This document shows positions 9,763 through 18,300 of a stretch of 64,000 nucleotides of DNA, piece by piece; within the stretch, counting starts at the first letter, position 1, and each line of letters begins with the position of its first letter. The stretch covers positions 71,519 to 135,518 of the forward strand of contig WASQ01000143.1 in assembly GCA_009712185.1 (NCBI GenBank). The letters are read 5' to 3'. The position numbers and the translations under genes are program-made. The notes under the pieces are model-generated. The model was not told the DNA's origin and did not search any database. It worked only from the letters and a program-made list of their open reading frames with translations. The DNA is from Telmatospirillum sp. GTDB taxonomy: Bacteria > Pseudomonadota > Alphaproteobacteria > Rhodospirillales > Magnetospirillaceae.

Positions 9763-9790
9763 AATGGCGGCGACTTTTGCCGCCGCCATT
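9763..9790 (-). terminator. Perfect hairpin in the rpsB-tsf spacer
   Basis: Ten-base perfect arms (AATGGCGGCG and CGCCGCCATT) enclose an 8-nt loop, and the RNA continues TGTTTTCATTTGG. The short U-rich run makes partial termination possible. This is the usual place for an attenuator or processing site that sets tsf below rpsB expression. The structure is seen; the role is inferred. Confidence 0.5.
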
Positions 9791-9834
9791 CGATGAAATC
9801 AATCGCCCTTCAGCCCCCGAGGGGGCGCGGACAA

Positions 9835-10632
9835 TCAGGCGGCGGGATGATCCTCTGCCGGAGCCGCCTCTTCAGCCGGAGCGGCCACCGGCTCGACCGG
9901 GGCCTCGGCGGATTCGCCGATGTCGACGCCCGACCGGGTCATTTCAGCCTGGATGCCGTCGAGCACGGCGCCGCCGATCAGATCGCAATAGGTCTGAATG
10001 GCACGCAGCGCATCGTCGTTGCCCGGGATCGGATAGGTGATGCCGTGCGGATCCGAGTTGGAATCAAGGATCGCAACCACCGGGATGCCGAGCTTGTTGG
10101 CTTCCTGAACCGCCAGAGCTTCCTTGTTGGTGTCGATGATGAAGAGGATGTCCGGCAGGCCGCCCATCTCCTTGATGCCACCAAGAGCGCGTTCCAGCTT
10201 TTCCTGCTCGCGGGTCAGGTTCAGCAGTTCCTTCTTGGTCAGGCCCTGAACGGCGCCCGAGGAGGTCTGCTCCTCAATCTCGCGCAGGCGGCGGATCGAC
10301 TGGGAGATGGTCTTCCAGTTCGTCAGCATGCCGCCCAGCCAGCGATGGTTGACATAATACTGGCCGCAGCGCTTGGCCGAATCGGCGACGATATCCGCGG
10401 CGGCGCGCTTGGTGCCCACGAACAGGACGCGGCCGCCGCCGGCGACGACGTCACGAACCGCCTGCATGCCACGATGCAGCATCGGCACGCTCTGCTGCAG
10501 GTCGATGATATGGATGCCGTTGCGGACCCCGAACAGGAAGGGGGCCATCTTCGGATTCCAGCGGCGGGTGTTGTGACCGAAATGGACGCCAGCTTCGATC
10601 AGCTGACGCATGGAGAACGTCGGCAATGCCAT
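9835..10632 (-). CDS. rpsB: 30S ribosomal protein S2
   Basis: S2 binds the 30S body near the head-platform junction and is needed for S1 binding. The protein has 265 residues. The N-terminal [20 protein letters not shown] and the DIEYYVN-equivalent [17 protein letters not shown] segments are diagnostic. The C-terminal 35 residues are an Ala/Pro/Glu-rich tail typical of alphaproteobacterial S2. The ATG at 10632 has AAAGGAA upstream. It is first in the rpsB-tsf unit and is preceded by a long leader. Confidence 0.97.
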   Translation of the reverse strand: MALPTFSMRQLIEAGVHFGHNTRRWNPKMAPFLFGVRNGIHIIDLQQSVPMLHRGMQAVRDVVAGGGRVLFVGTKRAAADIVADSAKRCGQYYVNHRWLGGMLTNWKTISQSIRRLREIEEQTSSGAVQGLTKKELLNLTREQEKLERALGGIKEMGGLPDILFIIDTNKEALAVQEANKLGIPVVAILDSNSDPHGITYPIPGNDDALRAIQTYCDLIGGAVLDGIQAEMTRSGVDIGESAEAPVEPVAAPAEEAAPAEDHPAA

Positions 10633-10764
10633 AGAGAATTCCTTTGCTTCTCCGGTTGAACCTCCGCGGGAGTAAGGCCGGAATACCCTTAACGGGCGCC
10701 GGCACCGGAGCGAACGGCCTCTGTCGAAGCCCTCCGCGGTTCCCGCGTGCGGATTGGTGCGCGG
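10633..10764 (-). other. rpsB 5' leader
   Basis: This stretch is GC-rich, with CCGCGGAGG occurring twice in the leader strand and several short self-complementary segments (for example CCGGTGCCGGCGCC). S2 represses its own mRNA in other bacteria through leader structure, so a regulatory leader is plausible here. I do not recognise a named RNA family. From 10794 to 10955 I see only the upstream region shared with the divergent small gene. Confidence 0.3.
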
Positions 10765-10793
10765 TTCATATCTCCTAACCGCGTCTTTTGCAA
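10765..10793 (-). promoter_or_regulatory. Candidate sigma-70 promoter for rpsB
   Basis: Read leftward, TTGCAA (10793-10788) and TATGAA (10770-10765) are separated by exactly 17 nt. Transcription would start near 10757 and give a leader of about 125 nt before the rpsB ATG. The match to consensus is moderate and its position fits a ribosomal protein promoter. Confidence 0.5.
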
Positions 10794-10955
10794 GGGGATT
10801 GCGGACAGGCGACAGGGCGATCAGGGGACGGCGCTAAATCGGAATCGACAGGGCAAACCGGGTGGCGCAGGCGAACGTCCACCGCCCCCGTTCGCCCGTT
10901 AGTAATTTGGAAAGGGTACTGACCATATCCTTAACGAACGGATCATGCGTCGTTT

Positions 10956-11507
10956 ATGGCAATTTTCCCCGGGGGGATCCATAATACCGGCATGGCTAAC
11001 GTCGGGACCCTCATACACACCCCGCAGGGCCTTGGTACCATCGTCCGGGTCCAGCCGGGGCATATTGACCCCGCCCTGTCGAAGGTGGTCGCGGAACCGC
11101 TTGATCAGGGCGTCCGGGACGTTTTGTCCTATGGGGGCCACGGCGCGCCCCTCCCCGGCCAGGCGGCATCGGCGGCCAATTTCATTCAGACCCTGATTCT
11201 CCCGTCCGACCTCGACGTCATCGCTCAGGCCGACGCGGCAACAGCCGTTCAGCCCCAGGCTGACGGTCAGGTGCAGTCGCAAGTCCAGACGGTCGCCGAC
11301 AGCGAGGGCACGGAAATGACCGCCGGCCCTGGAACCACCGTCGCGACGGATCAGGCGGCAACGCCCTCGACACCGGCGCCGGCGGATGTGACAGGCCAGA
11401 TGGCCACCCCCGCCCCCCAGCAGTCGTTTGTCCAGGCCGTCCAGGCCTACAACACCGTTCAGCAGCGCCTCGACAACGGATCGGGCTCCCCCGTCACTAT
11501 CGGATAG
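10956..11507 (+). CDS. Hypothetical protein, low-complexity C-terminal half
   Basis: Not recognised. It is 183 residues from the ATG at 10956; a second ATG at 10992 would give 171 residues starting MANVGTLIHTPQGLGTIVRV and is equally possible, since neither has a well-placed ribosome binding site. The first 90 residues look folded (IVRVQPGHIDPALSKVVAEP). Residues 95-155 are rich in Ala, Gln, Thr and Pro and probably disordered. It ends QAVQAYNTVQQRLDNG plus a short tail. There is no signal peptide or membrane segment. It is divergent from rpsB and convergent with dnaE. The stop codon lies inside the first copy of the tandem repeat at 11501-11596. Coding is supported by the strand's amino-acid balance and by the absence of a credible alternative frame. 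Confidence 0.55.
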   Translation: MAIFPGGIHNTGMANVGTLIHTPQGLGTIVRVQPGHIDPALSKVVAEPLDQGVRDVLSYGGHGAPLPGQAASAANFIQTLILPSDLDVIAQADAATAVQPQADGQVQSQVQTVADSEGTEMTAGPGTTVATDQAATPSTPAPADVTGQMATPAPQQSFVQAVQAYNTVQQRLDNGSGSPVTIG

Positions 11508-11596
11508 GTATGATGCGCGGGCGCATCTCCGGCGGATAGGTATGATGCGCGGGCGCATCTCTGGCGGATAGGTATGATGCGCGGGCGCATCTCCGG
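11501..11596. repeat. Three tandem 32-bp hairpin repeats
   Basis: Units at 11501-11532, 11533-11564 and 11565-11596 are identical except for one C-to-T change near the end of unit 2. Each unit holds a 16-bp palindrome, GATGCGC-GG-GCGCATC (11512-11527, 11544-11559, 11576-11591). The array begins inside the last codons of the upstream gene, whose TAG stop is at 11505-11507, and it separates that gene from the convergent dnaE. It could end transcription from both sides. There is no spacer variation, so it is not CRISPR. Confidence 0.9.
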
Positions 11597-11655
11597 GTTA
11601 TCGACAGCCCTCGCCGGGCGACGGCATCCAAGCCCCGACCTGACGTTCCCGCCCC

Positions 11656-14600
11656 CTAAAGTTCCTGCACATCGACAACGCCGGGGAGCGTCTTGACCGT
11701 TCCGATCAGATTGGGGGACAGCGCGAAGCCTCCGGGAAGCCAGGCCTCCACTTCCCGGTCCTCGGTCTGGGCGACCACAGCAACACGCCCCTTGCCCCGC
11801 AGTTCCTTTTCCACAAGAGACTTGATCGTCGCCAGCGGCGCCGGATCGCGGATCACGATTTTGAGACCGGCCGCGGCTTTCGCCGCCGCCTGATCGAGAC
11901 TTTCGATCTGCTGCCCGGTCAGACGAAGCTGTTCGTCCTCAAGCCGCGCCTCGACGGTCAGCAGCAAAGGCGTGTTGGGCTCCAGGAGATCGCGGGACGC
12001 GGCAAGCGTCTCGGAGAAAATCATGACCTCGAACAGGCCGGACGCATCCGAGACGCTGAGGAAGGCGTAACGGCTGCCGCGACTGGAAATCCTCTCCTGC
12101 TTCGCATTCAGGGTCCCCGCCAGCTTGATCCGGCTTTTGCCGCCGGCGGCAAGGTGGTGCGGAACTTCCGAGGATTTGAGCACCCCAAGACGCTGGAGGC
12201 TCTTGCCATAGGCGTCCATCGGATGGGCAGAAAGATAGAATCCGACGGCATCGAATTCATGCTGCAACTTCTCGACGGGCGACCAGTCCAGCCGGTTGGG
12301 CAGGACAAGCTTCGATGGTGCCGCGGCGCCCCCGAAAAGACTGGATTGCCCCGACTCACGATCCGTCGCGGCGGCCTGCGCCTCGCGGAGGACCAGTTCG
12401 ATCCCCTCAAACAACTGGGCACGGTTCCGGTTGAGACAGTCGAGCGCCCCGGCGCGGACCAGATTTTCAAGCTGCCGCTTGTTGATGGCCTTGGCATCGA
12501 TGCGGCGGGCAAAGTCGGCGACACCCTTAAAGGCTCCCCCTTTCTTGCGTTCCGCCACCAGGCTTTCCATCGCCGCCGCGCCCACGTTCTTCAGGGCGGC
12601 CAGGGCATAACGGACCGCGAACTCACCATTGCCGAGATCCTCCACCCAGAAATCCGGCCCCGATTTGTTCACGTCGGGCGGCAGCAGCCTGATCTTGAGG
12701 CGGTCCAACTCCTGCCGGAAGACGTTCAGCTTGTCGGTGTTGTGCATATCATAGGTCATCGACGCGGCGATGAAGGCAACCGGGTAATTCGCCTTCAGCC
12801 AGGCCGTCTGATAGGCCACCAGCGCGTAGGCGGCGGCATGGGATTTGTTGAACCCATAGCCGGCGAACTTGTTGACCTGATCGAAGATTTCCGACGCCTT
12901 CGTCTGATCGACCTCGCGCGCCACGGCGCCCTCGATGAACAATTTGCGCTGGGCGTCCATTTCCGCCTGGATCTTCTTGCCCATGGCGCGGCGCAACAGA
13001 TCGGCGCCGCCCAGCGTATAGCCGGACAGCTCCTGCGCGATCTGCATGACCTGTTCCTGGTAGATCATGATCCCGTAGGTTTCCTTCAGGATCCATTCCA
13101 GGCGGGGATGCAGATAATCCGGGGGTTCCAGTCCCTGCTTGACCGCAATGTAATGCGGGATGTTGTCCATCGGACCAGGACGGTAAAGCGCCACCACCGC
13201 GATGATGTCGGCGAAACTGTCCGCCTTCATCTTGCGCAGGACGTCGCGCATGCCCGAACTTTCAAGCTGGAACACGCCCACTGTCTCGCCGCGCGCCAGC
13301 ATGTCGTAAGTCAGCTTGTCATCGACCGGAATTGCCGACAGATCGATCTCGTCACCGGCGGTCCGACGGATATTGTCGACGCAGCGATGCAGAACCGTCA
13401 GCGTCTTGAGGCCGAGGAAGTCGAACTTGATCAGGCCGGTCGATTCGACCCATTTCATATTGAACTGGGTGACCGGCATGTCGGACCGCGGATCGCGATA
13501 GAGCGGCACAAGCTGATCGAGCGGCCTGTCGCCGATCACCACGCCGGCCGCATGAGTCGAGGCGTGACGGTAAAGCCCCTCCAGCTTCATGCCGATGTCG
13601 AGAAGCTGCGCCACCTGCTCGTCGCTTTTCTGCATCTCCTGCAGCAACGGCTCCTTCTCGATCGCCTCCTTCAGAGTGATCGGGTCCGCCGGGTTGTTGG
13701 GCACCAGCTTGCACAGACGGTCGACCTGGCCGTAAGGCATCTGCAACACGCGACCGACGTCGCGCAGCACGGCGCGGGCCTGCAGCTTACCGAAGGTGAT
13801 GATCTGCGCGACGTGGTCGTGACCGTATTTGTCCTGAACGTAGTGGATCGTTTTTTCGCGGTTGTCCTGGCAGAAATCGACGTCGAAGTCCGGCATCGAC
13901 ACGCGTTCCGGATTCAGGAAACGCTCGAACAGCAGCCCCCAGCGCAGAGGGTCGAGATCGGTGATCGTGAGCGCCCAGGCAACGGCCGAACCCGCGCCCG
14001 ATCCGCGTCCCGGTCCGACCGGCACGCCATTGGCCTTGGACCATTGAATAAAATCGGCAACGATCAGGAAGTAACCCGGGAATCCCATCTGAATGATGAT
14101 CCCAAGTTCATATTCCAGGCGTTCCCAATAGGGCTTGGCGATCTTCTCGCGCTCCGCCTCGTCCATCCCGGCGGTAAAGACATGCGCCTCCAGCCGCTTC
14201 TGAAGCCCCTCGGTCGCCATCTTGCGCAACAGCTCGACCTCTGTCATGCCGGGGACGTGGAAGGGCGGCAGCAGGGGTTTGCGCTTTTTGACAAGGAATG
14301 CGCAGCGTTTCGCCACGATCAGCGTATTGTCGACGGCATCGGGCAGGTCGGCGAACAGCTCGCGCATTTCCTCGGCCGACTTGAAGCGATGCTCAGGCGT
14401 CAGCCGGCGCCTCTCGTCCTGACTGACATAGGCCCCCTCCGCGATGCAGAGCAGGGCGTCGTGCGCCTGATACATATCGGCGCCGGCGAAAAAGGGTTCG
14501 TTGGTAGCCACCAGCGGAATGCCGTGGCGGTCGGCCAGTTCGACCAGTTCCGGCTCGATGGCCTCCTCGACCGGAAGGCCGTGCCGCTGCAACTCCATGT

Positions 14601-15138
14601 AAAGACGATCGGGAAAGATCGCCTTCAGGCGCGACAGCATCTCTTCGGCCTGCGCCGCCTTTCCTTCCGACAGCAACCGGCCGACCGCCCCTTTCGGGCC
14701 GCCCGACAAAGCCAGCAAGCCATCGGCAAGAGGCTCCAGATCGACAAGCCGGACCTGGGGTGTCTCGCCACCGTCGGTCTCAAGAAAGGCTTTCGACACC
14801 GCCTTCAGCAGATTGGCGTATCCGGTCTCGTTCTGGACCAGGAGGACGAGTTGATCCGGATCCGGCTTGCGCCCGGAATCGCGTCCCCCACCGAAGCCCT
14901 TGGGGGCCTCCTCCTCGCGGCGGACGTGCAACTGGACGCCGATGATCGGCTGGATTCCGGCGTCGGCGCAGGAGGTCGACAACTCGAACGCGCCGAACAG
15001 ATTGCCGGTATCGGTCATCGCCACCGCGGGCATGTTCATGCCCTGGCACAGCTTGACCAGTTGTTTGACCTTGATCGCCCCTTCGGACAGCGAATAGGCG
15101 GTATGGACGCGAAGATGAACAAAAGCGGCATGTGACAT
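11656..15138 (-). CDS. dnaE: DNA polymerase III subunit alpha
   Basis: The replicative polymerase catalytic subunit, 1160 residues. The N-terminal PHP domain starts at FVHLRVHTAYSLSEG. The polymerase active-site acidic residues are in PDFDVDFCQDNR, about residues 413-424, preceded by GPGRGSGAGSAVAW. The tandem HhH and OB-fold regions occupy roughly residues 800-1080, the latter including KIKLAGTL-like GKSRIKLAGTL. The start is ATG at 15138. In related genomes dnaE follows lolD directly; here a three-gene rightward sensory cassette lies between them. Confidence 0.97.
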   Translation of the reverse strand: MSHAAFVHLRVHTAYSLSEGAIKVKQLVKLCQGMNMPAVAMTDTGNLFGAFELSTSCADAGIQPIIGVQLHVRREEEAPKGFGGGRDSGRKPDPDQLVLLVQNETGYANLLKAVSKAFLETDGGETPQVRLVDLEPLADGLLALSGGPKGAVGRLLSEGKAAQAEEMLSRLKAIFPDRLYMELQRHGLPVEEAIEPELVELADRHGIPLVATNEPFFAGADMYQAHDALLCIAEGAYVSQDERRRLTPEHRFKSAEEMRELFADLPDAVDNTLIVAKRCAFLVKKRKPLLPPFHVPGMTEVELLRKMATEGLQKRLEAHVFTAGMDEAEREKIAKPYWERLEYELGIIIQMGFPGYFLIVADFIQWSKANGVPVGPGRGSGAGSAVAWALTITDLDPLRWGLLFERFLNPERVSMPDFDVDFCQDNREKTIHYVQDKYGHDHVAQIITFGKLQARAVLRDVGRVLQMPYGQVDRLCKLVPNNPADPITLKEAIEKEPLLQEMQKSDEQVAQLLDIGMKLEGLYRHASTHAAGVVIGDRPLDQLVPLYRDPRSDMPVTQFNMKWVESTGLIKFDFLGLKTLTVLHRCVDNIRRTAGDEIDLSAIPVDDKLTYDMLARGETVGVFQLESSGMRDVLRKMKADSFADIIAVVALYRPGPMDNIPHYIAVKQGLEPPDYLHPRLEWILKETYGIMIYQEQVMQIAQELSGYTLGGADLLRRAMGKKIQAEMDAQRKLFIEGAVAREVDQTKASEIFDQVNKFAGYGFNKSHAAAYALVAYQTAWLKANYPVAFIAASMTYDMHNTDKLNVFRQELDRLKIRLLPPDVNKSGPDFWVEDLGNGEFAVRYALAALKNVGAAAMESLVAERKKGGAFKGVADFARRIDAKAINKRQLENLVRAGALDCLNRNRAQLFEGIELVLREAQAAATDRESGQSSLFGGAAAPSKLVLPNRLDWSPVEKLQHEFDAVGFYLSAHPMDAYGKSLQRLGVLKSSEVPHHLAAGGKSRIKLAGTLNAKQERISSRGSRYAFLSVSDASGLFEVMIFSETLAASRDLLEPNTPLLLTVEARLEDEQLRLTGQQIESLDQAAAKAAAGLKIVIRDPAPLATIKSLVEKELRGKGRVAVVAQTEDREVEAWLPGGFALSPNLIGTVKTLPGVVDVQEL

Positions 15139-15359
15139 GGACGGCAGTCTAGACGAAAGGCAGGATCCCCGCCACCGGCGCGATCACCTGTTAACGGCCG
15201 CCCGCACCCCCCTCCTCCCCATTTGAGGATATCCGGAATCAACCGTGTCCTTTAAGATACTGTCGGTTGAATTGTCCTGGCGGCACTTTCAGCTCCGGCA
15301 AGAGGACCGCCACCCGATCTCCCGTCCGGAAGGACACCCCCAAGTTGTTCGAGGCAGCG

Positions 15360-18300
15360 GTGACAGAGTCCGCCCCCAATATGGTAACAGAGACCTGCTC
15401 CCCACCGAAATCCGGTCCGCTGGCGCTGGCCTTTCTGTCCGCCCTTTGTCTCGCGGGCGGACTGCTGGGGCAACAGCTTTCCGTTTCAGCCACGGGCGCC
15501 AGCCTGGTCTGGCCGCCGGCGGGGCTGGCCCTGGGCGCCGTCCTGCTTCTGGGCAACCGGGCGCTCTGGGCGGTCGTCGCGGGCGCACTGGCGCTGGCCT
15601 TTGGCGAATCAGTTTTCACACCGGATCGCGGTTCGGAGCCGATGGCGGTAGCCGCCGCCGGAGGGGCCATCGCCATCGGCGTCTTCCAGGCCTGGGCCGG
15701 CGGATATCTGATGCGCCGGCAAGGGGGATTCCGCCCCGCTCTGGACGACAAAGGCAGCGTTCTGGCGTTGCTCGGACTGGGTGGCGCCGGAACCGGTCTG
15801 TTGGGCGCCATTCTCGATGTCTGCCTGTCCCTGGCGCTTCACCCGGCGCAAGCCGGAGACCTGCTTTTCGACGCGTCCTGCCGGTGGGCGGGCACTATCC
15901 TGGGAGTGGCGCTGTTCGCGCCCCTTCTGCTCGCCTGGTGGCCGGGGGAGGCTCCCTGCTGGCCGCGGCGCCGCACCGCGGTCACGCTCTGCCTCGCCGT
16001 GTTTTTTCTCGGGGCCTGGCTCCTCGTGGGATATGCCCGCAGCCGGGAACAGGAAACCGCCCGCCAGGAGCTGGATGAACTGGCGGCGACCCTCACCGGC
16101 CAGCTCGAAAAAAACGTCACGCTTTACGTCGACGCGCTCGCCTCGTTGCAAAGCGTCCTGATGAGCGGACTGGCGGTGGACCAGGAAAGCTATGTGGAAA
16201 TCGCCAGCCGGACGCAGTCTCGACTCCCCGGCGTCCAGGCCATGAACTGGGCCCCTGTGATCGACGCCTCGGAACGGGCGGATTATGAAAGGGACATCAT
16301 TTCACGCCAGATGGACGGGCTTGGCATCAAGGACAGGCGTGGACAGGGTTGGATTACAGCGGGTCCCAGGGATCAGTATGCGCCCGTATTCTGGGTGGAA
16401 CCGGTCATCGCCAACCGGTCTGCCCTGGGATTTGACCTGCTCTCCGACCCGATCCGGCGCGAGAGCATCGAACGCGCGAGGGACGGCGGTCATCTGGTTT
16501 TCAGCCGCCCCGTCGATATGACCACCGGCGGGAAGGGGCTCCTGGCCGTTTTTCCGGTTTACCGGCGTGGCCCGCCTCACGACACCCTCGAAAATCGCCG
16601 CAAGGCCATGCGTGGCGTCGTTGTCGGCGCCTTTCGCCCGTCCGAGCTGGCGTCGGACGCCCTGCGCAAGAGCGCGGAGACCCATGTCATCTTCTGGCTG
16701 GTCGATCAAACCTCCCCCCCGTCACAGGACGTTCTGGTCGCCAATGCCGTGACGCCTCCCGGCGTCATGCCCTCGCCCGCCATCGGCCCGTTCGGCGTCG
16801 CGCCCTCCCTCCAGTCATCGCGCAGCCTTGATGTCGGCGGGCGGGTCTGGACGGTCCGCCTCGCGCCGACGCCCGCATTCCTGGAGGCAAACAGGCAGAG
16901 CGCAACCTGGTATGTTCTCTTTGCAACGGTCGCCTTCATCGGCTTCGCCAGCGGCGCCGTCCTGGTCGCCACCGGACGCGAAACCGCGCTCCGCCGGATC
17001 GCCGATGAACGGACCGGCGCCCTTGCCGAAATCGAGAGCATCAACAGGCATTTCCGGCAGGAGGCCGAGAAACGGTTCCAGGCCATCGTCGACAACATCG
17101 GCGAGGCGGTGATCCTGATGGATGGCGAGGGATCGATAGAGACCTTCAACAGGGCCGCCGAAGTGGCGTTTGGCTGCTCCGCCGCCGATGTCATCGGGGA
17201 ACCCGCCTCGATTCTGGCGGGCGACTCAGACTGCCACCGCCTGGCCCCGCGCAATGAACGGTTCCAGCGCCAGGCGGCGGGCGCCAAGTCGCGGCGCCCC
17301 ATGGAGATCACGGCGGTCCGCCGCGACGGAAGCCCCTTCCCCGCCGAACTGACCGTTGACGAACTGGCAGGCCTCGACTCCGTGCGCTATCTGCTCATCA
17401 TCCATGACATCTCCCATAGAAAGGAGATCGAACGGAGTCTCCGGGAAAGCGAGCGCCGGTTCCGCGATCTTGCCGGTTCGGCCTCGGACTGGTTCTGGGA
17501 AACGGATGCCGATTATAACCTCACCTTCGTATCCGAACGGATCGGAGCCATTCTCGGTGTCAAGGCGGCGGAGATCCAGGGCCTCAGCTATTTCGACCTC
17601 GGTCTTGACGATCTCCCCGAGGTCGCGCGGGCGCATCGCGCCGACATTGCCAAACATGCGGCCTTTCGCGATCTGGTGTTCCATGTCGGCCCGTCGGGAG
17701 AGGCCAAGGACTCGAAATTCATCCGCCTTTCCGGCATTCCCCTGTTCGATCGTGACGGCACCTTCACCGGATACCGGGGGATTGGCGCCGATATCACCCG
17801 TGAAATGGCTGCGGAGCAAAGGGCCACGGTGGCGCAGCAGCAGATGTCCGACGCGATCGACAGTGTCGGCGACGCCATCGCGGTCTACGACAGCGACGAC
17901 CACCTGGTGATCTGCAATGCCGCCTTCAAGACGATTTTCGGCGAGTTCGGCCATCTTCTGCAACCGGCGATGGCCTTCGGCGACATGCTCGACATGGGGC
18001 ATGACCTCAACGTCTTCCATACCGGGGGCGAGGTCTATGAAACGTGGAAGAAACGGCGTCTCGAGCAGCATCTGGAGGCCACAGGCCTGCCTTTCGTCAT
18101 CCGCCTTCAGGACGGTCGCTGGATCCAGCATCGCGAATTCCGGACACGCGACGGAGGGGTCATCGGCGTACGTTCGGACATCACCGAAGCCAAGCGGCGC
18201 GAGGAGATCTTGCAGGATCTGCAGCGTCGCTACGCGCTAATTCTGGACTCGGCCGGCGACGGCATCATCGGACTGGACGGTGCCGGCATCATCACATTCG

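Noticed and set aside
10899-11558. Leftward 219-codon frame opposite the small unknown gene
   Set aside because: Arg/Gly/Leu-rich shadow product, and it runs through the hairpin repeats; the + strand frame is more protein-like.
11501-11596. CRISPR-like appearance of three 32-bp repeats
   Set aside because: Units are directly adjacent with no spacers and no cas genes are present.
12154-15135. A 993-codon open frame on the + strand opposite dnaE
   Set aside because: It is the antisense of an unmistakable dnaE; its product is rich in His, Gln, Asp and Arg without motifs, as expected from high-GC third positions.
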